The position numbers and the translations under genes were made by a program. From NCBI RefSeq assembly GCF_000472425.1, contig NZ_AXAI01000001.1, forward strand, positions 1-64,000: DNA of 64,000 nucleotides. Reading direction: 5' to 3'. Each line of letters begins with the position of its first letter. The stretch's first letter is position 1. The notes under the pieces were generated by a model, which searched no databases, was not told where the DNA came from, and saw nothing but the letters and a program-made list of their open reading frames with translations. This DNA is from Bradyrhizobium sp. Tv2a-2 (GTDB taxonomy: Bacteria; Pseudomonadota; Alphaproteobacteria; Rhizobiales; Xanthobacteraceae). Shown piece by piece: positions 1 to 9,381 of this stretch.

Positions 1-582
1 GAGAGCGTAAGCGCCTGCTTGGCGCGGTGCCGAACCGGTGGACGAATGCCACCCGTTGGCGAAATCACGGAAAAAACTGACGACGATGCCCGGTCAAATC
101 GACGTCCGATGGACCTCATGGACTCGCCAGCCTGCCAGCGATCCCAGATCTCAGACCGCTGAACCGCAGAATAATAGATGCTACGTCGCCGCTTCATGCC
201 CACACTCCATCTTTTGCTAAAAGATTAGAGTGTTGCACCGACCGGTTGAGTCCACCGGGCATAGCGGACATCGAGTATGACGCACTGCCTTCAGCATAAC
301 TGCAACCATTCCCGCACCGAATATCCTCGATAGATGCCGTCGCGCTTACCCGGTCGCCCACGAGCCCAAAGGGCCCGAGAAACCGAAGGGGGTGCTGCAC
401 GCAAAAAGAAAGGCCGCCTGCGTTGCCACAAGCGGCCCAGGTCAGGGAGGAAACGCCCGAGGAGGGCAGCGATAGCGGGAGCACTACCGCACAGCCTGTA
501 GATAAGACGATCGCGACTGGCGGCTCAATTGAACGTCGGTAAACGTCGGGCATCCAAACGGATGACCCACCGATACGAAGGT
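1..582. other. Left-edge stretch without a recognisable gene
   Basis: No open frame here resembles a known protein, and the frames present lack the strong G/C bias at third positions seen in the neighbouring genes. Part of it (about 437-500) carries a purine-rich stretch with a GGCCCAGGTCAGG core that recalls the signal-recognition-particle RNA apical loop, but the rest of the conserved loop is missing, so I do not call an RNA. It is the downstream flank of the leftward cysteine protease gene. Confidence 0.4.
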
Positions 583-1440
583 TTAAGGCGCTCGCCATCC
601 CCGGTCTCGCGCCAGCGCTTCACGCATCACCGCAACCTCGATGCGGCGGCTGAGGCTCGGGCGCTGCCCGTTTCGCCCGGCATCGACAAAGCGGCGGGCG
701 CCGCCGGCGTCGAGCACGAAACGCGGCAGCGCGCCTGTCATGTCGGTGTCACGGACCAGCGCGAGCTTGGAGTTGTCCAGGATCAGCCAGGCGCCGTCGA
801 CGCGCGCCGCGGCGACCGCATGATCCTCATCGTGGGACAGATTGTGCAGGATGACGACCTTCACGTCGTCACGTGAGACGCCCGCCGCGAGCAACGCGGC
901 ATATTTCACAATCGCGTAGTCCTCGCAGTCGCCGCGATGGGTTGCGAGCGTCTCGAAAGGCGGGCTCCAGCGGTCGGCGACGCCCCACTGCGCCTGGTCG
1001 CTGGTCGGCGTGATCGCGAGATCGACGGCGCGATTGATCAGGCCGACGCGGGCAAGGCCGTTGCGACCGGCGCCTGCATCGACGATCTTCATCAGCGCCA
1101 GCGCCGCGTCGGGACAGGCCTCGCCGGCCCGGCAGCGCGCCAGCACGTCAAGCTCAGCCTCGATATCGGCCGCGACCCCACGCCATTTCGCGCCGACCTG
1201 TCCGGCAACGGGCTCGGTCGTCAGGCCGAACAGCGGTGCGGGCTCATGAACTCTCCAGGAAACACGAGACACAGGTCCAGCAGGTATCACGGATTCGCGA
1301 TCACCCGCATCGCCCGCGGTCAGCTGCGATTGCGGCGCAACCCGCGACAACGCAATTGTCGCGATGATAAGGCAAACGGAGACGACCACGCGTACTGCGC
1401 CAAGATGCCACTCCGGTGCCTTCCGCCTTGCCTTTGCCAT
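583..1440 (-). CDS. Transglutaminase-like cysteine protease (BTLCP family)
   Basis: About 286 residues. After one N-terminal hydrophobic segment (about residues 14-32, signal peptide or anchor), the C-terminal half has the papain/transglutaminase triad in order: Cys172 in GDCEDYAI, His207 in DEDHAVAA and Asp222 in LILDNS. This is the layout of the bacterial transglutaminase-like cysteine proteinase family (LapG/DUF920 type), which acts in the periplasm. LapG itself clips adhesins under LapD control; no LapD or adhesin is visible nearby, so the substrate is unknown. An upstream in-frame start would add 21 basic residues before the signal, so I chose the internal ATG. It is divergent from the small membrane protein on its right. 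Confidence 0.85.
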   Translation of the reverse strand: MAKARRKAPEWHLGAVRVVVSVCLIIATIALSRVAPQSQLTAGDAGDRESVIPAGPVSRVSWRVHEPAPLFGLTTEPVAGQVGAKWRGVAADIEAELDVLARCRAGEACPDAALALMKIVDAGAGRNGLARVGLINRAVDLAITPTSDQAQWGVADRWSPPFETLATHRGDCEDYAIVKYAALLAAGVSRDDVKVVILHNLSHDEDHAVAAARVDGAWLILDNSKLALVRDTDMTGALPRFVLDAGGARRFVDAGRNGQRPSLSRRIEVAVMREALARDRGWRAP

Positions 1441-1514
1441 GTTTCGATCGCCATACAAAACAGTACGGTGCCGTTTAGTTCGACGGGCGCCGCCCTTCAT
1501 CAAGAGAGCTCGTC

Positions 1515-1730
1515 ATGCCGGTCGCCCGATATTTCGTTGTTGTCGGAGGCACGCTCCTTGCGCTCCTGTTCGCGGTAAACTGGTACTTCGCCGAAGGACC
1601 TGTTGGTTCCTCGACGCTTCCTGTGGAATACGCGCCCGCACTGCCGCAGGCCGAGGATTTAAACATCCGCATCCATTCCGACCACAGGTGGCCGGAAAAG
1701 CTGCTGCTCGATACCGAGCTGCCGCATTAA
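1515..1730 (+). CDS. Small single-pass membrane protein, unknown function
   Basis: A 71-residue protein with one strong transmembrane segment at about residues 5-24 (ARYFVVVGGTLLALLFAVNW), then a short polar tail with prolines and histidines. The ATG follows a purine-rich GAGAG stretch, and third positions are G/C rich, which supports translation. It resembles small hypothetical proteins that I recall being common in Bradyrhizobium. It starts 75 bp from the divergent cysteine protease, so they may share a promoter region. No function can be assigned. Confidence 0.65.
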   Translation: MPVARYFVVVGGTLLALLFAVNWYFAEGPVGSSTLPVEYAPALPQAEDLNIRIHSDHRWPEKLLLDTELPH

Positions 1731-1846
1731 TTCCGCTGGCCGCGACAATCACACGTTACGCCCGCGACGTCATCCGAAATGGTGATGACGCCGCCCTTAC
1801 TGGCGGGCTAGAGGACGGCCTACAGCCGCCCGTTCGCTTACCGCTT

Positions 1847-1862
1847 GGGGGCTACCGCCCCC
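1847..1862. terminator. GC hairpin downstream of the efflux operon
   Basis: GGGGGC and GCCCCC form a six-pair stem around a TACC loop, about 100 bp past the stop of the MFS transporter gene. No clear T-run follows on either strand, so this is only a possible transcription end or RNA-stabilising hairpin. Confidence 0.25.
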
Positions 1863-1961
1863 CGCAAAGCGCCGCCCTGCGGTGAGCTGCAACACGTCGC
1901 GTGCATGGCTCCGCGTCGCCCGCTCCCTGCCCGCCTCAATCCGCCAACTCAATGGGCCAAC

Positions 1962-3566
1962 TCAATGGGCCATGGCTGGCGCCGCACCCGGCTTGACGTT
2001 GCGCAAGGAGAGCGCGAGCGGAACGGCGCAGAGCGAGACCAGCATCAACACCCAATAGACGTCGATATAGGCGAGCAGCGCCGCCTGCGCCTGGACGGTC
2101 TGTCCGATCCAGGCGATTGCCTGGCTCTGTGCCTGCGCCAGCGACGCCCCATGCGCGGCGAAATAATTCGTCATCTGGTGCAACGTGTCCTGATATTGCG
2201 AGCTCGACGGCAGTGCGTGCTCGACCAGCCTCACCTGGTGAAACTGCTCGCGATGCTGCAAAACGTTGGCCGCGAGCGACACGCCGATCGAGCCTCCGGT
2301 ATTGCGCGCGGCGTTGATCAGGGCCGACGCCTGGTCGGTCTTGTCGGGCGGAATGCCGTCATAGGAAGCCGCCATGATGGAGAGAAAGATCAGCGGCAAA
2401 CCGATGCCGAGCAGCATGCGCGACGACGCGAAGAACCAGAAGCCGACATCCGCATAGACGCGGGTGAGATCGTACATGGCGGCGGCGACCACCAGCGCGC
2501 CTGCGATGATCATGTATTTCGGCTGCACCTTCCCCGAGAGGCGGCCGACCACGAACATCATGAGCATGGTGACGAGCCCGCCCGGCGACAGCACGAGGCC
2601 CGCCCAGGTCGCGGTGTAGCCGAAATTCTGCTGCACCATCTGCGGCAGGAGTTGCGTGGTGGCGAGCAGGATCATGCCGGTCGCCAGCATCACCAGGAAG
2701 CTTGCGCCGAACTGGCGCGAGCCGACCATGCGCACGTCGATCATCGGGTTTTTCCGGCTCATTTCCCAGGGGATCATGAGCACGAAGGCCGTCGCGCAGA
2801 TGACGGCGACGGCGACGATGAAATGCGAGGAGAACCAGTCATCCTCGAGGCCGCGGTCGAGCATGAGCTCGAGCGCGCCAAGGAAGGTCGCGACCAGCAC
2901 GAAGCCGATGATGTCGAAGCTGTGCCCAGCGGCGATCAGCCGCCGCCGCTCCGCAATTGCCGCTTCCGACTCTTTCAGAACCAGAGCGATCAGTCCGATT
3001 GCGATTACCCCGACCGGGCCGTTGATGAGGAAGCACCAGTGCCAGGACAGATTGTCCGACAGCCAGCCGCCGAGCGTTGGCCCGACCACCGGCGCGACGA
3101 CCACGGCGACGCCGAACAGCGCGAAGGCCTGGCCGCGCTTGGCCGGCGGGAACGAATCCGCGAGGATCGATTGCGACACCGGCACCATGCCGCCACCGCC
3201 GAGCCCCTGCAAAATCCGGAACAACAATAGTGACTGCAGATTCCAGGCAAAGCCGCACAGCACCGAGCTGACCGTGAACAGTGCGAGGCACGTCAGAAAG
3301 AAGGCCTTGCGGCCGAAACGCCTTGCCAGAAAGCTCGAGGCGGTGAGGATGATGGCGTTCGAGACGAGATAGGTCGTCACCACCCAGGAGGCTTCGTCCT
3401 CGGAGACACCCATGCCGCCCGCGATATAGGGCAGCGCCACATTGGCGATGGTGGTGTCCAGCACCTCCATGAAGGTCGCAACCGCGACCAGTACGGCAAT
3501 CAGCCAGGGATTTGTCGTTGCGCCCTGTGCCGCCGAGCCGCTGGCGGTGGTGGCGCGGCCGCTCAT
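1962..3566 (-). CDS. emrB: EmrB/QacA-type DHA2 family MFS drug transporter
   Basis: A 534-residue protein with the size and hydrophobic pattern of a 14-helix DHA2 proton/drug antiporter. Visible family motifs are LDTTIANVALPYIAGG near residue 37 in helix 1, RRFGRK in the loop after helix 2, and the antiporter motif C APVVGPTLGGW in helix 5. It would form the inner-membrane part of a tripartite pump with the HlyD-type adaptor encoded just upstream; their reading frames overlap by 4 bp (ATGA), implying coupled translation. No TolC-like outer-membrane channel is in the window. The substrate is unknown; the symbol reflects family resemblance only. Confidence 0.92.
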   Translation of the reverse strand: MSGRATTASGSAAQGATTNPWLIAVLVAVATFMEVLDTTIANVALPYIAGGMGVSEDEASWVVTTYLVSNAIILTASSFLARRFGRKAFFLTCLALFTVSSVLCGFAWNLQSLLLFRILQGLGGGGMVPVSQSILADSFPPAKRGQAFALFGVAVVVAPVVGPTLGGWLSDNLSWHWCFLINGPVGVIAIGLIALVLKESEAAIAERRRLIAAGHSFDIIGFVLVATFLGALELMLDRGLEDDWFSSHFIVAVAVICATAFVLMIPWEMSRKNPMIDVRMVGSRQFGASFLVMLATGMILLATTQLLPQMVQQNFGYTATWAGLVLSPGGLVTMLMMFVVGRLSGKVQPKYMIIAGALVVAAAMYDLTRVYADVGFWFFASSRMLLGIGLPLIFLSIMAASYDGIPPDKTDQASALINAARNTGGSIGVSLAANVLQHREQFHQVRLVEHALPSSSQYQDTLHQMTNYFAAHGASLAQAQSQAIAWIGQTVQAQAALLAYIDVYWVLMLVSLCAVPLALSLRNVKPGAAPAMAH

Positions 3567-4873
3567 AGCGCGCTCCGCAAACGTTCATAGAGCGATGGCG
3601 CGGGATTGATCCGCACGCTCGGCACCACCGACATGCCCGGCCCTAGCGCCACGTCGGCGGGCGGATTGTCCATCACGATCTTGACCGGCACACGCTGCAC
3701 GATCTTCACATAGTTGCCGGTGGCGTTTTCCGGCGGCAACAGCGAGAAGGCCGGACCCGATCCGCTCTGCACGCTATCGAGATGACCGCGGATGGCGCGC
3801 TCCGGATAGGCGTCGATCCTCAGCGTCACCGCTTGCCCGGGCCGCATGTGATCGAGCTGGGTTTCCTTGAAATTTGCGGTGACCCAGAGGTCGTCGGGCA
3901 CGAATTGTGTGAGCGCAGTGCCCTGGGCTGCGAATTGGCCCTTCGCCGCGCCGAGATTGACGACACGGCCGGCCTGCGCGGCGATGACGGTCGTATAGGA
4001 CAGATTGAGCTGGGCCTGGTCGCGCTGCGCTTCGGCCTGCGCGAGATTGGCGTCGGCGTTCTCGCGCTGGGCTTTCAGCGACTCCAGCTGGCGCTTCGCC
4101 ACCTGCAAGGCGGCCTGCGCGCTGGTCAGCGCGGCCTGCTGCTGGCGCAGCTGCGAGCTATATTGCTGCTCGTTCTGCACCGTGCCGGAGCCGGTGCGGG
4201 CGAGATCCTGGTAGCGCTGGGCCTGCTGCTGGGCGAAGACGAGGCCTGCCTGCGCCTGGTCGACCTGCGCCTCGCCGGAGGCGATCTGCGCCTGTTGCAC
4301 GTCGAGCTGGGCATCGATGTTCTTGATGGCGGCCTGCGCCGCATTGACCTGCGCCTCGGCCTGCGCCAGCGCGATCCGATAGTCGCGCTGGTCGATCTGC
4401 GCGATGACGTCGCCGGCGTTGACATGCTGGTTATCGGTGACGGGCACGGCGGTGATATAGCCCGAGACTTTCGGCGCGATGGAGAACTGCCGCGCCGCGA
4501 TGAAGGCGTCGTCGGTGCTCTCGAAGCGCGCAGCATAGTCGTAATAGAGATAGCCGAGCGCAGCCAGGGCCGCGAGTGCAAGGCCACCGAGCAGGGACGC
4601 GAAGGGATGCCCGCGCAGGAGGCCCTTGCGCGGCGCGGCCGGCTGATCCGTTCCCTCGCCTTGCGGAGCTTCGCGTTCGCCGGGCCGTTCCACACGGCGC
4701 TCAGCGGGTTCGTTAGGACCGGTCTTTCGACCACGAAATGGAACCGGCCGGGAAGCATCTTCGGCCTCCTGACCGCGCCAGTCCTCCAGTGCCCGTTCCC
4801 GCGCCAATTTGGCGCCATCGGGAGCACTCCCGGGCACCGGGCCTTCGGCGGCAGGGGCTGCATGTTCGGCCAT
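3563..4873 (-). CDS. emrA: HlyD/EmrA-type membrane fusion protein
   Basis: About 436 residues: a hydrophilic, Pro/Glu/Arg-rich cytoplasmic leader of roughly 95 residues, one transmembrane helix (ASLLGGLALAALAALGYLYY), then a biotinyl-lipoyl-like half site (FIAARQFSIAPKVSGYI), a long Gln/Ala-rich coiled-coil hairpin and the second lipoyl and beta-barrel part ending DVALGPGMSVVPSV. This is the periplasmic adaptor architecture. I use the ATG at 4873 because GTGGAG lies six bases upstream as ribosome binding site; a GTG four codons earlier would use that same motif as coding sequence. A perfect palindrome sits just upstream, suggesting repressor control. Confidence 0.9.
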   Translation of the reverse strand: MAEHAAPAAEGPVPGSAPDGAKLARERALEDWRGQEAEDASRPVPFRGRKTGPNEPAERRVERPGEREAPQGEGTDQPAAPRKGLLRGHPFASLLGGLALAALAALGYLYYDYAARFESTDDAFIAARQFSIAPKVSGYITAVPVTDNQHVNAGDVIAQIDQRDYRIALAQAEAQVNAAQAAIKNIDAQLDVQQAQIASGEAQVDQAQAGLVFAQQQAQRYQDLARTGSGTVQNEQQYSSQLRQQQAALTSAQAALQVAKRQLESLKAQRENADANLAQAEAQRDQAQLNLSYTTVIAAQAGRVVNLGAAKGQFAAQGTALTQFVPDDLWVTANFKETQLDHMRPGQAVTLRIDAYPERAIRGHLDSVQSGSGPAFSLLPPENATGNYVKIVQRVPVKIVMDNPPADVALGPGMSVVPSVRINPAPSLYERLRSAL

Positions 4874-4888
4874 GCTACACTCCACAAC

Positions 4889-4909
4889 AAAACGAAACCG
4901 TTTCGTTTT
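4889..4909. promoter_or_regulatory. Perfect 21-bp palindrome, likely repressor operator of emrAB
   Basis: Two exact half-sites, AAAACGAAAC and its reverse complement, flank one central base. The palindrome lies 16 bp upstream of the emrA ATG and immediately downstream of a plausible promoter, so a bound dimer would cover the transcription start. TetR-family regulators commonly control EmrAB-type pumps through such sites. No regulator gene lies next to the operon in this window. Confidence 0.6.
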
Positions 4910-4911
4910 TT

Positions 4912-4939
4912 AACGTAGGTGAAAATTCGTATGGTGCAA
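4912..4939 (-). promoter_or_regulatory. Candidate sigma70 promoter of emrAB
   Basis: On the minus strand a TTGCAC element is followed after 16 bases by TACGTT, in the order and spacing of -35 and -10 boxes. Initiation would fall inside the adjacent palindrome, which fits repression by steric block. The -10 match is weak. Confidence 0.4.
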
Positions 4940-5254
4940 GGGGGAATTGACGGCGCTTCATTCGAAGCCGTCACGAACCAGGACAAATCGCGCGGAACGG
5001 CTCGATTTTCGCGAAAACGGATCCAGGACCGGGCGAACTCACAGATTTTGCATTGTTCCCAGTAACGCAGTGACAACGACGCAGGTACACCGACGTTCCG
5101 TCAGCGCACCTGCCCGTCCTGCCGGGAACCTCGGCGCGCGTCAGCGCCCGACCAGATGCGGCCCTCGCAAACAGATGCGAGCCGCGAACCTTGATCGCGC
5201 GCAACGGAACCTGCGTTCGAAGCCAGCTGAGATTTTTGCCGGATGGTGTCGTGC
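4940..5254. other. Intergenic stretch, nothing recognised
   Basis: Apart from the promoter and operator at its left end, this stretch between the efflux operon and the leftward dehydratase gene holds no frame resembling a protein and no obvious RNA or repeat. In particular there is no TetR-type regulator, although the operator would predict one. Confidence 0.5.
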
Positions 5255-6388
5255 TCAACCCACGGCAAATCGCGCCAGCGCCTTGCGGTCGATCTCGATG
5301 CCGAGCCCCGTTCCGTCGGGCACGCGGACGATGCCGTGATCATGCTCGATCGGCCGGATCAGGATCGCCTGGCGGATCGGATGCTCGGTGCGGTCGAATT
5401 CGAGGATCGGCTCGAGGGGCTTGAGCGAAAGCGGCGTGTGCGGCGGCAGCACGGCAAGCAGTTGCAGCGAGGCCGCGATCGCAATGCCGGTGCCCCAGAC
5501 ATGCGGATTGTAGCGGATGCCGAAGGCCTCCGCCATGTCGGCGATCTTCTTGCATTCGGACAAGCCGCCGGCTGCACAAGTGTCGGGCTGGACGATATCG
5601 AGCGCATGCTTAACGAAGAGATCGCGAAAGCCAAAGCGGGTGAACTCGCATTCGCCGCCGGCGACGGGAATCGATAACGCCGATTTCACCGCGCGATACC
5701 CGGCGACGTCTTCCGGCGGCACCGGCTCCTCGAACCAGCCGATGTCACAAGGCTCGATCATGCGCCCGAGCTTGACCGCGGCGACGGCATCATAGGCATG
5801 ATTGGCATCGACCATCAGGGCCACCCGCGGCCCGATCGCCTCGCGCACCGCGCGCGTGGTGGCGGCGTCCTCATGCACGCCGAAGCCGACCTTCAGCTTC
5901 ACCGCGGAAAAACCCTCGGCGACATAACCGGCCGCCTCCTCCGCAAGATAGGCAACCGGATCACCCGATTTGCGCCGGTAGAGCCCGGTCGCATAGGCGG
6001 TGACCTCGGTACGCAACGCGCCGCCGAGCAGTTGATGCACCGGCACGCCAAAATGGCGGCCCTTGATGTCCCACAGCGCAATGTCGATGCCGCTGAGACC
6101 CTGGATCACCACGCCCTTCTGGCCGTGATCGCGCAGCCGCCCATAAACCATCTGCCAGAGATAGTCGGTGCGCAGCGGATCCTCGCCGATCAGCCAGGGC
6201 GCGATGCTCTCGACCACGGCGGCCGTCATCTTTGCCGGACCGTAGCATTCGCCCCAGCCGACGAGGCCGTGGTCGGTCTCGATCTCGACCAGCATGGCGG
6301 TGCGGCTGTCGTACCAGGCGCGCGAATAGGCGAAGGGCTGCGACAGCGCGGCCTGGAGGATGTGGGTGCGGATGGCTTTGATTTTCAT
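5255..6388 (-). CDS. Enolase-superfamily dehydratase (mandelate racemase/muconate lactonizing family)
   Basis: A 377-residue protein of typical enolase-superfamily length. An N-terminal capping domain (about 1-125) precedes a barrel with KLKVGFG (KxK base motif on strand 2), metal ligands Asp in DANHAYD, Glu in WFEEPVPP and Glu in GGECEFTR, and a His in NPHVWGTG that would act as the opposite base. That residue set is the mandelate racemase subgroup, mostly acid-sugar dehydratases or racemases. The sugar acid cannot be read from sequence, and no transporter or regulator sits beside it. It is divergent from the nucleotidase gene. Confidence 0.88.
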   Translation of the reverse strand: MKIKAIRTHILQAALSQPFAYSRAWYDSRTAMLVEIETDHGLVGWGECYGPAKMTAAVVESIAPWLIGEDPLRTDYLWQMVYGRLRDHGQKGVVIQGLSGIDIALWDIKGRHFGVPVHQLLGGALRTEVTAYATGLYRRKSGDPVAYLAEEAAGYVAEGFSAVKLKVGFGVHEDAATTRAVREAIGPRVALMVDANHAYDAVAAVKLGRMIEPCDIGWFEEPVPPEDVAGYRAVKSALSIPVAGGECEFTRFGFRDLFVKHALDIVQPDTCAAGGLSECKKIADMAEAFGIRYNPHVWGTGIAIAASLQLLAVLPPHTPLSLKPLEPILEFDRTEHPIRQAILIRPIEHDHGIVRVPDGTGLGIEIDRKALARFAVG

Positions 6389-6576
6389 CGCGGGTTCTCG
6401 TGCGTGTTGCTTTTCTTCGTGCCTTTTTCGTGCTCTTTCTCGCGACCCTGCCGCAAGGCGCCTCCCGCGCCCCGGCTCGCATAGTAACGCAAGTCACGGC
6501 GGTCGTCGCAAGGCCGTGAACATCGCCGAAGCTTCGTGAAATCGTCGCGACCACGCTTTTTATGTATGATGCGGTC

Positions 6577-8244
6577 ATGAGACATCTGCTTTATCGGGCC
6601 TCGGTCGCCCTCACCTTCGCCTGCTCCTTCGTATCAACATATTCCGCCCGCGCCGATAAAGCGCCGGTGGAATTGCGCATCCTTGCGATCAACGATTTCC
6701 ACGGCAATCTGAAGCCGCCGCCCGGCGGCATCCGCATCAACGATCCCAACGACAAGACCAGGAAGATCACCGTGCCGGCCGGCGGCGCGGAGACCATGGC
6801 GAGCCTGGTGCAGCAGCTGCACGAGGGTCACAAGAACACGATCTTTGTCGCGGCCGGCGATTTGATCGGCGCGAGCCCGTTCTTGTCGGCGATGTTTCAC
6901 GACGAGCCGACCATCGAGTCGCTGTCGATGATGAAGCTTGCGATCTCGTCGGTCGGCAATCACGAGTTCGATGAGGGCAAGGATGAGCTGCTCAGGATGC
7001 AGAACGGCGGCTGTCATCCCGAAGGATGCAAAGGGCCGCATCCGTTTGCCGGTGCGGCGTTTCACTATCTCGCGGCGTCCACGATCGACAAAAGCACCGG
7101 CAAGACCGTGTTCCCACCTTACGAGATCCGCGAATTCGACGGCATTCCCATCGCCTTCATCGGGTTGACGCTCAAGGGCACCGCCGACATCATCTCGCCC
7201 GCCGCGTCACAGGGCCTCGAATTCCGCGGCGAGGCCGATACGGTGAATGCGCTCATTCCCGAACTGAAGGCGCGCGGCGTCGAGGCCGTCGTGGTGCTGA
7301 TCCATGAGGGCGGCTTTCCGACCGGCGACTACAATGAATGTCCCGGTATCTCCGGCCCCATCGTCGATATTGTGAAGAAGCTCGACCGTGCGGTCGATGT
7401 CGTGATCTCGGGCCACACCCATCAGGCGTATAATTGCGAGATCGACGGGCGTCTTGTCACGTCAGGGGACAAATACGGCACGCTGGTCACGGCAATCGAT
7501 CTCAAGCTTGATCCGCAGAGCCGCGACATCATCAGCGCCAAGGCCAACAACAACATCGTGCGCATCGGCGCGTTGCCCAAGGACCCCGAGCAGACCGCGC
7601 TGATCGAAACTTACGAGAAGCTCGCCGCGCCGATTGCCAACCGCCTCGCCGGCACTGTGTCCGCGACCCTGTCGCGCGTGCCCAATGCGGCCGGCGAGAG
7701 CACGCTCGGCGATGTCGTTGCCGATGCGCAGCTTGCCGCCACGCGCGACGAGGTCAATGGCGGCGCGGTGATCGCCTTCACCAATCCCGGCGGCATCCGC
7801 ACCGATATCGACAAGCACGATGATGGTGTCGTCAGCTTTGCCGATGTTTTCGCGAGCCAGCCGTTCCGCAACCAGCTGGTGACGCTGACGCTCACAGGCA
7901 GCCAGATCAAGGCCATGCTGGAGCAGCAATGGCGCGACCCGACGCGGCCGCGGGTGCTGCCTGTCTCCAGGGGCTTTGCGTATGGCTACGATCCGGCCAA
8001 GCCCGACGGCGAACGCGTCGCAGCCAGTTCGATGAGGTTGAATGGCGTACTAATCGACCCTGCCGCGTCTTATCGCGTCACCGTCAACAACTATCTCGCG
8101 CTCGGCGGCGACGGCTTCACCGTGCTCAAGCAGGGCTTGAAGCCGCAATTCGGCGTCTATGACGATGAGGCGCTGTTCGCCTACTTCCGGAAAAGCAGCC
8201 CGGTCGGGCCGCCCCCGTCAGATCGCATCACGCAAGGCAATTGA
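6577..8244 (+). CDS. Periplasmic bifunctional metallophosphatase/5'-nucleotidase (UshA-like)
   Basis: About 555 residues. A signal peptide (MRHLLYRASVALTFACSF, cleavage near SARA-DK) leads into a calcineurin-like phosphatase domain with NDFHGN at about 39-44, GDLIGASPF, GNHEFDEG and SGHTHQAYN carrying the two-metal ligands. The C-terminal half (from about 345) is the 5'-nucleotidase substrate domain, with TNPGGIRTDI and NYLALGGDGF. It should hydrolyse nucleotides or nucleotide sugars outside the inner membrane for phosphate and nucleoside salvage. An ATG five codons upstream is possible; I chose the one that starts the signal peptide. Confidence 0.9.
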   Translation: MRHLLYRASVALTFACSFVSTYSARADKAPVELRILAINDFHGNLKPPPGGIRINDPNDKTRKITVPAGGAETMASLVQQLHEGHKNTIFVAAGDLIGASPFLSAMFHDEPTIESLSMMKLAISSVGNHEFDEGKDELLRMQNGGCHPEGCKGPHPFAGAAFHYLAASTIDKSTGKTVFPPYEIREFDGIPIAFIGLTLKGTADIISPAASQGLEFRGEADTVNALIPELKARGVEAVVVLIHEGGFPTGDYNECPGISGPIVDIVKKLDRAVDVVISGHTHQAYNCEIDGRLVTSGDKYGTLVTAIDLKLDPQSRDIISAKANNNIVRIGALPKDPEQTALIETYEKLAAPIANRLAGTVSATLSRVPNAAGESTLGDVVADAQLAATRDEVNGGAVIAFTNPGGIRTDIDKHDDGVVSFADVFASQPFRNQLVTLTLTGSQIKAMLEQQWRDPTRPRVLPVSRGFAYGYDPAKPDGERVAASSMRLNGVLIDPAASYRVTVNNYLALGGDGFTVLKQGLKPQFGVYDDEALFAYFRKSSPVGPPPSDRITQGN

Positions 8245-8354
8245 GACGGCGGCCCATTTCACCTCCCGAAACCCTTTCCCGGCGGGGCCTGACCGCTTAA
8301 GTTAGCCGCTTGTCGCAAGCGCGCGGGACCGCGCTTGCGAGGGAAGGATTTTTC

Positions 8355-9281
8355 ATGACCACGCTGCTGCTCAGCCACCCCGCCTGTCTCAACCACGCGA
8401 CGCCTGCGGGACATCCCGAGCGCGCGGACAGGTTGCGTGCGGTCAAGGAGGTGCTGTCGGAGGAGCGCTTCAACGCCCTGGTGCGCAGCGAGGCGCCGGA
8501 AGGCTCGCTCGACCTGGTCACGCTCTGCCACAATGAGGACTATGTCACGGAGCTCCGCCACATCGCGCCCGACCAGGGCCTGATCTATCTCGATGGCGAC
8601 ACCTCGATGTCGCCGGGCACCTGGGAAGCGGTGATGCGCGGCGTCGGCGGTGCGGTCAAGGCGACCGAGGCGGTGATGAATGGCGAACACAGCAACGCCT
8701 TCGTCGCGGTCCGCCCGCCCGGTCACCACGCGGAGACCGCGCGCCCGATGGGCTTCTGCTTTTTCGACAATGCCGCGATCGCCGCGCGCCACGCGCAGCG
8801 CAAATACGGCATCGCGCGCGCGGCGATCGTCGATTTCGACGTGCATCACGGCAATGGCACCCAGGAGATCTTCTGGTCCGATAAAAGCGTGATGTATTGC
8901 TCGACCCACCAGATGCCGCTGTTTCCCGGCACGGGCGCAACTGGCGAGCGCGGCGAGCATGACACCATCGTCAACGCGCCGCTTGCCTCCGAAGACGGTG
9001 GTGCGCAGTTTCGCGCCGCGTTCGAGCGACGCATCCTGCCCCATCTGGAGAAATTCGCCCCCGAGTTCCTCATCATCTCGGCCGGCTTTGATGCGCATTA
9101 CCGCGACCCCCTCGCCTCCCTCAACCTCAAGGCTGAGGATTTCGGCTGGGTGACGCGCAAACTGATGGACCTTGCCGACAGGAGCGCTGGCGGACGAATT
9201 GTCTCGGTGCTCGAGGGCGGCTATGATCTGCAGGGTCTCAAGGAATCGGTCGCAGCCCATGTCACTGCTCTGATGGGGTGA
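8355..9281 (+). CDS. Histone deacetylase-fold amidohydrolase (acetoin utilization/APAH type)
   Basis: About 308 residues with the arginase/deacetylase fold signatures in order: RPPGHHAE (tandem catalytic histidines), DFDVHHGNGTQ (zinc Asp and His), FPGTGATGE and SAGFDAHYRDPL (second zinc Asp), then EGGYDL. Bacterial members deacetylate acetylpolyamines or acetylated lysine on proteins such as acetyl-CoA synthetase; which applies here is unknown. The ATG at 8355 is preceded by a good GGAAGGA ribosome site; an upstream start 15 codons earlier lacks one. It lies 100 bp before xseB on the same strand. Confidence 0.9.
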   Translation: MTTLLLSHPACLNHATPAGHPERADRLRAVKEVLSEERFNALVRSEAPEGSLDLVTLCHNEDYVTELRHIAPDQGLIYLDGDTSMSPGTWEAVMRGVGGAVKATEAVMNGEHSNAFVAVRPPGHHAETARPMGFCFFDNAAIAARHAQRKYGIARAAIVDFDVHHGNGTQEIFWSDKSVMYCSTHQMPLFPGTGATGERGEHDTIVNAPLASEDGGAQFRAAFERRILPHLEKFAPEFLIISAGFDAHYRDPLASLNLKAEDFGWVTRKLMDLADRSAGGRIVSVLEGGYDLQGLKESVAAHVTALMG

Positions 9282-9381
9282 CCACCCCGGCGGGTCCTTG
9301 AAGTTCCCGCCACATTCCGTCCGCAGTAATCTCCTTTAACTTCAGCGGCAGGTTCCGCGCGTATTCTTTTGGGAAGGCAGC

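Noticed and set aside
437..500. Possible small signal-recognition-particle RNA (GGCCCAGGTCAGG core)
   Set aside because: The core recalls the apical loop, but the rest of the invariant GGTCAGG-TCCGGAAGGAAGCAGCC loop is not present and no long stem encloses it.
1845..3230. 461-residue rightward frame antisense to the MFS transporter
   Set aside because: Very His/Arg/Asp-rich translation with no known family, typical of the complement of a GC-rich coding strand; the MFS protein on the other strand has all its family motifs.
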